DNA from: Pedobacter nototheniae
GTDB lineage: Bacteria; Bacteroidota; Bacteroidia; Sphingobacteriales; Sphingobacteriaceae
Length of the DNA stretch: 64,000 nucleotides
Direction of reading: 5' to 3'
NCBI RefSeq assembly: GCF_004335085.1
Contig: NZ_RQRS01000002.1
Span: forward strand, 124,001 to 188,000
Part shown: positions 26,972 to 35,345 of the stretch, piece after piece
Layout: every line of letters begins with the position of its first letter
Position numbering within the stretch: the stretch's first letter is position 1
Translations under genes and position numbers: made by a program
The notes under the pieces: model-generated
What the model saw: the letters and a program-made list of their open reading frames with translations, nothing else
Told to the model about the DNA's origin: nothing
Databases searched by the model: none

Positions 26972-28355
26972 AAACTTTGGCGCTCCAGAAAAGATTCTGC
27001 TTTTTTTGGGAATTATTTACGCAATAACATCTAAAAACCCAGGTGTTACCCTAGCCGCAGTAATTACGCCATTTATTTTAATGGTTTTATTGTGGAAAAA
27101 AGAAGAATCGCCTTTGCTTTTTATGGCTTTCTTACTCCAATGGCTTTCTATTAGTATAAAGGTATTTTACTCAAACTTTGAGCAACTTAATTTTGATGAA
27201 ACTTTTGAACATTACAAACTCATAACTAACGCTTTTTATTGCAGTATTGCTGGTTTAATTAGCGTAGCTATTGGTATTCATGTAATTATAAGAAGATATA
27301 AACTTAAACAGCAAGATTATGCTAGGTTAGCTCTTAACTACGATTCCAGAAAATTGGTTCCACTTTACATCATTGTTTGCATTCTTTACCCTATTGTTTA
27401 CAACTATTCTTACGTAATGGGTGGCTTGCAACAGCCAATTTCAAAGCTGGCAGATTTTAAATGGATGGTGTTTTTCATTTTTATGCTTAGTTGTTTATAC
27501 ACTAAACAATGGAAATTATTTTCGCTAATTGCCCTGATGGAAATTGTTCTCAGTCTTACAGGATTTTTCTCAAACTTTAAGGATTATTTTCTGGTAATAT
27601 TTGCTGGTTTATCAATCATTTTTGGCAAAAATTTAAAGCTAAAACAAGTATTACCACTAGTTGGTATTACGGCAGTTTGTTTGTATATGATTATTATTTG
27701 GCAATATGTTAAACCCGAATATAGAAACTATTTATCAGGCGGACAATTAAACCAATCAGTAGTAAGAACCACTGGAGAATCTTTAAATAAACTAAGTGAA
27801 CTGGTTCAAAATGTGGATCAAATCGCCATAAATCAAGGCTTTAAAGCTACGGTAGATCGTATATCCTATATTGATTTTTTTTCAGCAACGATGGAGTTCG
27901 TTCCTGCAAGTATTCCTCATACCCATGGCCGATTATGGGGAGATGCAATAGGCCGTGTTCTACAACCAAGGCTCTTTTTCCCAGAAAAAACATCTATTGA
28001 TGATTCTGAAATAACCAATAAATATGCTGGCGTTCAGGTATCTGGCAGAGAGTCGGCTACATCGATAAGTTTAGGTTATATGACCGAAAATTACATAGAT
28101 TTTGGCATTCCCGGAATGTTTATTAGCTTATTTTGTTATGGCTTAATTATTGGCTTTATTTACAAGTACGCCATGACGAGTAGCCCGAATAAAATTATAG
28201 GCACCGCAATGATTATCCCATTTTTCATTTTAATTTACCAATTCGAATCCGCATTGAATAAGTTAATTGGTGGCATGTTTATGTATTTGATTATCTATGA
28301 ATTAATCAGAAGGTTTGTGTTAGATAAGTTTCTTAATCAGATTAAAGCAAAATAA
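26958..28355 (+). CDS. Wzy-like polysaccharide polymerase, exosortase-associated type
   Basis: A polytopic membrane protein of 465 residues with about 11 predicted hydrophobic segments and a large periplasmic loop (about 258-370), the general plan of Wzy/O-antigen ligase-type polymerases. I recall a family described as an exosortase Y-associated Wzy-like protein from Sphingobacteriaceae with this appearance, and the exosortase gene 3.1 kb downstream fits that association. Conserved-looking loop residues include TYPHTHGRLWGD-like PHTHGRLWGDAIG and RESATSISLGYMTENYIDFG. Its substrate would be the oligosaccharide built by the surrounding transferases. Confidence 0.75.
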   Translation: MGQFKNFGAPEKILLFLGIIYAITSKNPGVTLAAVITPFILMVLLWKKEESPLLFMAFLLQWLSISIKVFYSNFEQLNFDETFEHYKLITNAFYCSIAGLISVAIGIHVIIRRYKLKQQDYARLALNYDSRKLVPLYIIVCILYPIVYNYSYVMGGLQQPISKLADFKWMVFFIFMLSCLYTKQWKLFSLIALMEIVLSLTGFFSNFKDYFLVIFAGLSIIFGKNLKLKQVLPLVGITAVCLYMIIIWQYVKPEYRNYLSGGQLNQSVVRTTGESLNKLSELVQNVDQIAINQGFKATVDRISYIDFFSATMEFVPASIPHTHGRLWGDAIGRVLQPRLFFPEKTSIDDSEITNKYAGVQVSGRESATSISLGYMTENYIDFGIPGMFISLFCYGLIIGFIYKYAMTSSPNKIIGTAMIIPFFILIYQFESALNKLIGGMFMYLIIYELIRRFVLDKFLNQIKAK

Positions 28356-28357
28356 TT

Positions 28358-29440
28358 GTGACAAAAAGATCTGACATACTTGATTTTATTCGTTGGGTGG
28401 CAGCTTTTATGGTCGTAAGCGGTCATATTAGATCCATACTTTTTAATGATTACAGCGCTTCAATTCATAACCCAATATATAAAGCTTTGTATTTTGTTAC
28501 TGGTTTTGGTCATCAAGCTGTAATTGTATTTTTTGTTTTAAGTGGTTATTTAATCGGCAGATCGGTTGTTGCTCAACTTAAAAACGGCAAGTTTAACTTA
28601 TCAAATTATTTAATATCACGATTTTCAAGAATATATATTGTTTTACTCCCTGCACTAATTTTAACGTGGCTGGTAGATAAAACAGGTACATTTATAGATC
28701 AAAAGGGCATTTACACGAGTTGCGATTACATTACTTCTCTTCAAAAGGACCCTGCGGGTAGATTAACAATTCTGCATTTTTTATCATCGCTTACTATGCT
28801 GCAGAATATTTGGTTACCGGTTTTAGGTAGCAATGGTCCATTATGGAGTTTATCACCAGAGTTTTGGTATTATATGATTTTCCCAGCTTTAGCAGGAATA
28901 TTTTTTTACCGTTTTAATTATAAACGCTTCTTAATTTCTATCCTAATAATTTTCATATTTCTTTACTTTTCTCCACTATCTGTAATCAGTTATTTTTTAA
29001 TTTGGCTATGTGGATTATTAGCATACTTTATTAAGCCACAAAACTTGATTATAAGATATTTATCTCTGGCTGCATTTGGCATTACACTTTGTTACAGCAG
29101 AATTTATGATTTAAACTTTACTTGTGAATTAGCTATTGCAGTTACATTAGCGCTGGCGCTAACAACGTTTGACGATCATGAAAAAATACTAAAAGCTAAG
29201 TGGTTTAATCAAAAAATGGCCTCTTTTTCCTATTCACTATATTTAATACATTATCCTGTTGGCTTATTTATATTAATTGCAATCGATCGTTTTATTACCC
29301 CAATAGTTAAAATAGAAATGAATTTTTATTCTTTATTTCTTTATTTACTTACACTTATAATCATCTATTTCATAAGCTACTTTTTCGCAAAAGCAACGGA
29401 ATATAAAACCAGTGATCTAAAGAAAATACTCATCCGTTGA
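28358..29440 (+). CDS. Membrane acyltransferase 3 (OafA/YrhL type)
   Basis: A second integral membrane acyltransferase, 360 residues. Hallmarks are ILDFIRWVAAFMVVSGHI (Arg and His of the family), AVIVFFVLSGYLIGRS, and GPLWSLSPEFWYYMIFPAL. About ten membrane helices end in a short basic tail. The start is GTG, 2 bp after the Wzy-like stop, and the stop overlaps the next TTG (4 nt). Two different AT3 enzymes imply at least two acylation sites on the glycan or its precursors (inference). Confidence 0.92.
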   Translation: MTKRSDILDFIRWVAAFMVVSGHIRSILFNDYSASIHNPIYKALYFVTGFGHQAVIVFFVLSGYLIGRSVVAQLKNGKFNLSNYLISRFSRIYIVLLPALILTWLVDKTGTFIDQKGIYTSCDYITSLQKDPAGRLTILHFLSSLTMLQNIWLPVLGSNGPLWSLSPEFWYYMIFPALAGIFFYRFNYKRFLISILIIFIFLYFSPLSVISYFLIWLCGLLAYFIKPQNLIIRYLSLAAFGITLCYSRIYDLNFTCELAIAVTLALALTTFDDHEKILKAKWFNQKMASFSYSLYLIHYPVGLFILIAIDRFITPIVKIEMNFYSLFLYLLTLIIIYFISYFFAKATEYKTSDLKKILIR

Positions 29441-30597
29441 AAGTTATTCAAATTTCTGCATCTTACAAACCTGCTTACATTTACGGCGGTCCAATTATGT
29501 CTGTTGCTAAACTGTGCGAGGAACTTGCAAAAGATTCGGATATTGAGTTGGAAGTTTTTACAACTACAGCAAATGGCAAAAATGAATTATCGGTTGCTCC
29601 AAATAATCCTGTAATTGTAGATGGAGTTAAAGTAAAATACTTTAAAAGAATAACAAAAGATCATACCCATTTCTCGCCTACCCTGCTAAAAGCTTTAAGA
29701 AAGGAAATTTTAGATTGTAGAGCAATTAATAAACAAGTAATTATCCACATCCATGCCTGGTGGAATCTGGTTTCAATTTTGAGTTGCTGGCTTGCACAAT
29801 GGTATAATGTGCCTGTTGTACTATCTCCTAGAGGCATGCTTACCAATTATTCCTTAAATAACAGAAATAACTTACCTAAAAGGTTAATTCATAATTTAAA
29901 AGGAAAAAGCCTGCTTAAATATTGCTACATGCATGCCACAAGCAAAAAAGAAAAAGAGGATATTATTGGTTTCATTCGGCCAATAGGAATTGAAGTAATT
30001 TACAACCTAATTAGTATGCCAGAAAGCGCTCTTGCGGATGTAGAAACCAATTCCACTCCTATTTTCAAACTCATATTTTTATCCAGGATAGAGGAGAAAA
30101 AAGGATTGGAGCTAATATTTAAGGCGCTTTCTAACCTAACAACTAATTGGGTGCTTACAATTGCTGGTGCAGGTGAAACTGAATATATTGAACATTTAAA
30201 GACCTATGCAACAAGTTTAAATATTGAAAAGAAGTTAAACTGGGTTGGGCAAATTAGTAATGAAGATAAATTCAATTTGTTTAAATCAAATGATTTAATG
30301 GTACTCACTTCCTACAATGAAAATTTTGCCAATGTTGTAATTGAAAGTTTAAGTGTTGGTACCGCAGTATTAATTTCTGAAGAGGTTGGACTTGCAGATT
30401 ATGTTAAAAGTAATGAACTGGGTTGGGTTGCAAGCTTAAATGTTGAGGCTATTAAATCAGAAATTATTGAAGCGTTTAATATGCATCAAAAAAGATTGGA
30501 AATTAGAGAAAAGGCTCCCGAGAAGATCAAACGCGATTTTAATTCGACTCTACTAGCTAAAAAATACATTAATCTATATCTTAAACTTATAAGTTGA
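29437..30597 (+). CDS. Glycosyltransferase family 4 (possibly exosortase-associated)
   Basis: GT-B glycosyltransferase of 386 residues. The N-terminus is KVIQISASYKPAYIYGGPIM, with a GGP acceptor loop, then LSPRGMLTNYSL. The donor half has IFLSRIEEKKGLELIFKAL, LTIAGAGETEYIEHL and an EX7E-like TSYNENFANVVIESLSVG. It lies between the Wzy-like gene group and the exosortase. A glycosyltransferase is known to accompany this exosortase type, and this gene or the next is a candidate, but I cannot assign it with certainty. Confidence 0.86.
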   Translation: MKVIQISASYKPAYIYGGPIMSVAKLCEELAKDSDIELEVFTTTANGKNELSVAPNNPVIVDGVKVKYFKRITKDHTHFSPTLLKALRKEILDCRAINKQVIIHIHAWWNLVSILSCWLAQWYNVPVVLSPRGMLTNYSLNNRNNLPKRLIHNLKGKSLLKYCYMHATSKKEKEDIIGFIRPIGIEVIYNLISMPESALADVETNSTPIFKLIFLSRIEEKKGLELIFKALSNLTTNWVLTIAGAGETEYIEHLKTYATSLNIEKKLNWVGQISNEDKFNLFKSNDLMVLTSYNENFANVVIESLSVGTAVLISEEVGLADYVKSNELGWVASLNVEAIKSEIIEAFNMHQKRLEIREKAPEKIKRDFNSTLLAKKYINLYLKLIS

Positions 30598-30600
30598 GGC

Positions 30601-31473
30601 ATGCAAAAAGATTTTAGCTTTATCATTCTCACTTACAATGAAGAAATTCATTTACCAAGATTATTAAATTCCATCAAAGGTTTAAATGCGCCAATATTTA
30701 TTCTGGATAGTGGTAGCACAGATCGAACTTTAAAAATTGCCAAAGAATTTAACGCTGTTGTAAAAAGTAATTCTTTCGAAAACCATCCCAAGCAATGGGA
30801 TTTTGCCTTAAAAAACTTTGAGATTAATACGCCCTGGATTATTGGCTTAGATGCAGACCAAATTGTATCGAAAGAGCTTTTTCAATTGCTAGAGAAGTTT
30901 AAGGATGAAGACCATAAAGGAATAAACGGAATTTATTTTAACCGGAAAAATTACTTTCAGGGCAAATGGATTAAATATGGTGGCTATTATCCTTTCTATT
31001 TACTGAAAATGTTTAGAGCTGAAGTTGGTTATTCAGATTTAAATGAAAATATGGATCACCGATTTATCGTTCCAGGTAAAACTATTATATGGAAAAATGG
31101 ATTTTTAGAGGAAGATAATCTGAAAGAAAACGATTTGCAATTCTGGAAATCTAAGCACCAAAAATATAGTGATCTTATTGCTCAGGAAGAATTAGACAGG
31201 CAAAATAAAATTAGAACACAAACCCTAAAACCTAATTTATCTGGAAGCCCTGATGAGCGTAGAGCTTGGTTTAAGCAAATTTGGTGGACTTTGCCTTTAG
31301 GTATTAGGCCATATTTGTATTTTAGCTACCGCATGTTATTCAAACTTGGTATATTAGATGGCACAAAAGGCATTTACTTTCATTATTTGCAAGGTTTATG
31401 GTTTCGGCTTTTAGTAGATCGAAAGATAAAAGAACTCAAACTAAAAAATAATAATACTCCCACCAGCATATGA
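30601..31473 (+). CDS. Glycosyltransferase family 2 (WaaE/KdtX-like)
   Basis: GT-A glycosyltransferase of 290 residues with SFIILTYNEEIHLPRLLNSI, LDSGSTDRTLKIAKEF, and LDADQIVSKEL. The sequence pattern (TYNEE, DSGSTDRT, then KQWDFAL, HYLQGLWFR) matches the WaaE/KdtX-like branch, which in Proteobacteria adds glucose to lipopolysaccharide core. In this locus the target is unknown. It overlaps the exosortase gene by 4 nt (ATGA), so the two are closely linked. Confidence 0.86.
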   Translation: MQKDFSFIILTYNEEIHLPRLLNSIKGLNAPIFILDSGSTDRTLKIAKEFNAVVKSNSFENHPKQWDFALKNFEINTPWIIGLDADQIVSKELFQLLEKFKDEDHKGINGIYFNRKNYFQGKWIKYGGYYPFYLLKMFRAEVGYSDLNENMDHRFIVPGKTIIWKNGFLEEDNLKENDLQFWKSKHQKYSDLIAQEELDRQNKIRTQTLKPNLSGSPDERRAWFKQIWWTLPLGIRPYLYFSYRMLFKLGILDGTKGIYFHYLQGLWFRLLVDRKIKELKLKNNNTPTSI

Positions 31474-32064
31474 CCGAAATATCCACCGATCAACTGAAAA
31501 AGAATGCCAATAAACAGGCTATAAAATTTATATTATGTTTATTTGTTTTGTACATCATTTTTAGCCAGGGCAATATATTTATGAACAGTGTAATGAGCCC
31601 TGATGGTAAATACTACAATGCGTACATTTCCAATCACCTTAACTACATACAAGGTTTAAAAAGTGCCCTAATTGCACCTGCCGTGTGGATTATTAAGCTG
31701 TTTGGCTTTTATGCCATCCACAATGAAATGGATGTAATGGTGGTAAATGGTCCTTATTTAAGGAATTAACTATTCTTGTTTGGGCTTAGGCGTTATGAGT
31801 TTTTTAGCAGCCTTTGTACTTTCTTTTCCAACCTCGTGGAAAGCGACCTTTAAAATGTTGGTTATCGGCTTAATTACCATTTATGTTTTAAACGTTTTAC
31901 GTATAGCTGGCCTAGGTTTATTGTTTGCTACCTTTCATTCTCAACGCAATTATTTTGAGTACCACCACGAAATTTTTAATGTATTAGTTTACATCATAAT
32001 TTTTATAATGCTTTACGTTTGGATTAAGAAAAACACAAAAAATACTAAACCTAAATCATTATAA
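31470..32064 (+). pseudogene. Exosortase family transpeptidase, interrupted by a +1 frameshift
   Basis: Two adjoining frames make one exosortase-like membrane protein of about 197 residues. Frame 1 (31470-31769) has an N-terminal helix and ends NGPYLRN-stop. Removing one base from 31762-31766 joins it to the second frame as LRINYSCLGLGVMSF, giving the exosortase catalytic cysteine (codon 31777-31779), then NVLRIAG with the conserved arginine and FEYHHEIFN with the histidine. Exosortases cut and anchor C-terminal sorting signals. The Wzy-like and glycosyltransferase neighbours fit the exosortase Y type. The second frame alone could start at TTG 31780, but this would miss the cysteine. It could be a true mutation, a sequencing error or a programmed shift; the sequence alone does not decide. 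Confidence 0.82.
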
Positions 32065-32071
32065 GTTCTCC

Positions 32072-32093
32072 AAAATAGATTGCTCTATTTTTT
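32072..32093 (+). terminator. Rho-independent-like terminator after the exosortase
   Basis: A perfect 8-bp stem (AAAATAGA at 32072-32079 with TCTATTTT at 32084-32091), loop TTGC, continues into a T-rich run. It lies 8 bp past the exosortase stop and is the first clear terminator-like hairpin I found after the export genes. It therefore probably marks the 3' end of the large transcript. The stem is AT-rich and therefore weak. Confidence 0.6.
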
Positions 32094-32123
32094 CTTAAGT
32101 TTTATTATCCCTAATTTATTATC

Positions 32124-33851
32124 ATGTATATCCTTGGTGTAAATGCCTACCATGGCGATTCTTCTGCCTGCATTTTTAAAAATGACATTTTAATCGCTGC
32201 ATCCGAAGAAGAACGTTTTAGAAGGATAAAGCATTGGGCAGGCTTCCCATCAAAGGCTATACAATTTTGTTTGGATGAAGCGAAAATTGATATTAAGGAT
32301 TTAGATTATATTGCTATCTCCCGCGATCCCAAAGCAAATTTTAAACAAAAAGTTTTTACTGCATTAAAAAATAGATTAAGCATTAAAAACATCGTCGATC
32401 GATTAAAAAACCTTAAAAAAGCTTCATCTATTGAAAATGATTTTATTGAGCATTTTAAAGTAGATGCCCAAGATTTAATCGGTAAAATAATTAATGTAGA
32501 ACACCATAGAAGTCATTTAGCGAGTGCTTTTTTTGCCTCCCCTTATCAAGAATCTGCCTTACTTTCTATAGATGGTTTTGGCGATTTTAGTAGCACCATG
32601 ACTGCAGTTGGAAAAGGTTTAAATATTGAAGTTTTAAATACTGTTTCCTACCCCCATTCTTTAGGATTATTTTATACCCTTTTTACCCAATACCTAGGTT
32701 TTTTGCACTACGGCGATGAATATAAGGTAATGGGCTTGGCGCCATATGGTACACCTAAATACACCAACCAAGTAAAAAATGTAATTAGAATAAAAGACAA
32801 TGGTCTTTTTGAGCTAAATCTGGAATATTTTAATCATCCAAAAAAGGGGGTACAAATGGTTTGGGAAAATGGTATTCCAGCAATGGAATCTTTATTTACC
32901 TCTAAACTAATAAACGATTTTGGCCCTCAACGTGCTTATAATGAAGATTTATCTCAATACCACAAAGATTTAGCTGCATCAGTACAAAAAGTTACAGAAG
33001 AAATTATAATTCATATCCTTAACCATTTACATAAGCAAACTGGGTTAAATTCTATATGTATTGCAGGTGGTGTGGCACAAAACTCAGTAGCAAACGGTAA
33101 AATTTTAAGTTCAACACCTTTTACATCCATTTACATTCCACCTGCAGGGCATGATGCAGGAACCGCAATTGGCGCAGCTTTATGGCAGTATAATCAAGTT
33201 TTAAAGCAACCTAGAATTAGCCCAATGTTACATGGTTTTTTCGGAAGTAAATTTGATGATGATTACATTGAAAAACTATTAAAAACTAAAAATATTACCT
33301 ACCAAAAGTTAGATTGGGATGTGTTATATAATGAGGTTACCAACTGTTTAATTGATAGTGGTGTGGTGGGCTGGTTTCAGGGGCGTGCAGAATTTGGTCC
33401 TCGTGCTTTAGGCAATCGCTCTATCCTGGCTGATCCTCGAAGAAATGATGCAAAAGAACTTATCAATTCTAAAATAAAAAGAAGAGAATCTTTCCGCCCA
33501 TTTGCCCCTTCTATATTAAAAGAATATAGTAAAGATTATTTTGAACATGATGATATTGTACCTTTTATGGAAAAAGTGTACACCATTACACCAGATAAAA
33601 GAAGCGAGATACCAGCGGTATGCCATGTTGATGGTACCGGTCGATTACAAACTGTAGATGGAGCTATTAACCCACGTTATTACCAGCTAATTGAGGCATT
33701 TTACAAGAAAACCAATGTACCAATTTTGTTAAACACTTCTTTTAACGAGAATGAACCTATAGTAAATACACCTGACGAGGCATTAAACTGCTTTTTAAGA
33801 ACAAATATGGATATGCTGGTTATCGAACGTTTTCTGATTATTAAAGCATAG
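32124..33851 (+). CDS. Carbamoyltransferase (NodU/TobZ-like)
   Basis: Adds a carbamoyl group from carbamoyl phosphate and ATP to a sugar or similar hydroxyl. The N-terminal Kae1-like domain begins YILGVNAYHGDSSACIF and SEEERFRRIKHWAGFP, with metal-binding histidines in VEHHRSHLASAF (His127, His128, His131) and LLSIDGFGDFS. The C-terminal YrdC-like part carries WFQGRAEFGPRALGNRSILA and RESFRPFAPSIL, the carbamoylation signature. The length of 575 residues is normal. It follows the glycan operon terminator by about 30 bp on the same strand, so it may decorate that glycan from a separate transcript. Confidence 0.93.
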   Translation: MYILGVNAYHGDSSACIFKNDILIAASEEERFRRIKHWAGFPSKAIQFCLDEAKIDIKDLDYIAISRDPKANFKQKVFTALKNRLSIKNIVDRLKNLKKASSIENDFIEHFKVDAQDLIGKIINVEHHRSHLASAFFASPYQESALLSIDGFGDFSSTMTAVGKGLNIEVLNTVSYPHSLGLFYTLFTQYLGFLHYGDEYKVMGLAPYGTPKYTNQVKNVIRIKDNGLFELNLEYFNHPKKGVQMVWENGIPAMESLFTSKLINDFGPQRAYNEDLSQYHKDLAASVQKVTEEIIIHILNHLHKQTGLNSICIAGGVAQNSVANGKILSSTPFTSIYIPPAGHDAGTAIGAALWQYNQVLKQPRISPMLHGFFGSKFDDDYIEKLLKTKNITYQKLDWDVLYNEVTNCLIDSGVVGWFQGRAEFGPRALGNRSILADPRRNDAKELINSKIKRRESFRPFAPSILKEYSKDYFEHDDIVPFMEKVYTITPDKRSEIPAVCHVDGTGRLQTVDGAINPRYYQLIEAFYKKTNVPILLNTSFNENEPIVNTPDEALNCFLRTNMDMLVIERFLIIKA

Positions 33852-33890
33852 ATATTTATATATTTATACGCTGTTTATCCTTATTACTTA

Positions 33891-34703
33891 ATGAATATAC
33901 CAATTGCAATGTTGCATCACATCAGTGATGCCCCACATTCCAGTTTAAAGCCCTGGAATATCGTTCATCAACAGTTTATTGATTTGTTGGATTGCATTTT
34001 AGAAAAGGGCTTAACTACAGTAACTTTTGCGGATTTAGAAAAAGGCGAAAACGCTAAGAAAAAGGTCATCATTACCTTTGATGATTGTCCGGCATCATTA
34101 TTTGATTTTGCGATTCCCGAACTGATTAAAAGAAATATGAAAGCGGTTTTTTATATTCCAACTTCTCATATTGGTGGCTATAATGTATGGGATACCGAAG
34201 AGTTAAACTTAGTTGAAGTAAAATTAATGACTGCTGCCCAATTAACCGAGCTAAAAAAGATGGGGATGGAAATTGGCAGTCATGGAGAGGAGCATCAAAG
34301 ATTAAATACTTTAGATGCGGAAGATGCTTTTAAAGAAATTATACGTTCTAAAAACATTTTAGAAGAGTTATTAAATGAGCCTGTTTATTCTTTTGCACAT
34401 CCATATGCAGAAATTCCTAAAGGATATAAGCAAATGCTTAGGAGAGCGGGCTATATTGCGGCGGTTTCAATTTACCAATCTATACAAAATCAATATGCCT
34501 TACGCCGGTTTGGCATTCACGAATCTGATAACAAAAAGTCTATCTCTTTTAAGCTAACGCCATTGTATTTGCGTATGAGGCAGCTTTACGATCCTTTTCT
34601 TCAAGTTCAGAAGGCAGTAAAAAAACAGATTAACCATTTAAGGTTTAAGCAAGGCAACCTTCCATTCTTGTTCTTTTTCGTTTACAACATCGCGGGTTTC
34701 TAA
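33891..34703 (+). CDS. Polysaccharide deacetylase family protein (NodB-like)
   Basis: Metal-dependent deacetylase of 270 residues. Motif 1 is ITFDDCPASL (Asp64, Asp65; the usual TFDDG is TFDDC here). Motif 2 is GSHGEEH (His131, His135). A motif-3-like segment SFAHPYAE follows. No signal peptide is visible, so the enzyme would act in the cytoplasm. It lies 39 bp after the carbamoyltransferase and probably shares its transcript. The last 22 residues (hydrophobic, ending in FFFVYNIAGF) are read antisense across the end of the convergent methyltransferase and look like a read-through tail. Confidence 0.87.
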   Translation: MNIPIAMLHHISDAPHSSLKPWNIVHQQFIDLLDCILEKGLTTVTFADLEKGENAKKKVIITFDDCPASLFDFAIPELIKRNMKAVFYIPTSHIGGYNVWDTEELNLVEVKLMTAAQLTELKKMGMEIGSHGEEHQRLNTLDAEDAFKEIIRSKNILEELLNEPVYSFAHPYAEIPKGYKQMLRRAGYIAAVSIYQSIQNQYALRRFGIHESDNKKSISFKLTPLYLRMRQLYDPFLQVQKAVKKQINHLRFKQGNLPFLFFFVYNIAGF

Positions 34704-35264
34704 AAACTGATAATTCTTTTTCAGTTTCTCCCAAATCACATCATTTCCAAGGTAATTGCACATTGAAATGATAATCAATCCTTCCTTGTTCAAATAATTT
34801 TGCACGCACTCTTTAATCTTGCTTAAAGGCCGATTAAAGTAATAAAGGCTTTCATTAAAGATAATAACATCAAACTTTTCATTTAAAACTTCATTTTCAA
34901 AATCCAGATTTTTAAATTTAATATTCTCGTATCTTCTGGAAGCTTTTTTAATGGCATTTTCAGAAATATCTATCCCCTGGTAAATAAACTTATCAGGGTT
35001 TGCTTTTTTTAAATAGCCATATAAAACGCCCTGTCCGCAGCCTACATCCAACACGGCTTTACCCCTTGCATAATTATTGTAAAACTGAACAATAACTTCA
35101 TAATGTTTGGCTTCGCTTTCCGATGCCAGTACATCCCAATCTCCATTTGCAAATTGTTTTTCCCAGGTACTTTTTGCCACCCTGTTGCCAAAACCATACT
35201 TCCATAAAAGGTTTTTATGCAGCAAGCGTCTGATTTTATTCTCTAACCTATCGTATATCATCAT
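34638..35264 (-). CDS. Class I SAM-dependent methyltransferase
   Basis: Rossmann methyltransferase of 208 residues with motif I VLDVGCGQGVLYGYL (about 72-86), acidic motif II YQGIDISENAI, and motif IV FDVIIFNESLYYF. It is convergent with the deacetylase gene and their 3' ends overlap by 66 bp. The N-terminus (YDRLENKIRRLLHK) is basic and helical. The substrate is unknown; a small-molecule or sugar target is plausible given its neighbours. Confidence 0.87.
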   Translation of the reverse strand: MMIYDRLENKIRRLLHKNLLWKYGFGNRVAKSTWEKQFANGDWDVLASESEAKHYEVIVQFYNNYARGKAVLDVGCGQGVLYGYLKKANPDKFIYQGIDISENAIKKASRRYENIKFKNLDFENEVLNEKFDVIIFNESLYYFNRPLSKIKECVQNYLNKEGLIIISMCNYLGNDVIWEKLKKNYQFLETRDVVNEKEQEWKVALLKP

Positions 35265-35345
35265 AATCTAAAAGTAAAGGTGGCTATATAATATTGTTAT
35301 CCTTAAATAATTTCCGTAAATTGATATAACCAAAATATAGAAATT

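Noticed and set aside
31780-32064. Separate small membrane protein starting at TTG
   Set aside because: It is the C-terminal half of the exosortase in a shifted frame; the catalytic cysteine lies just upstream of this TTG in the same frame.
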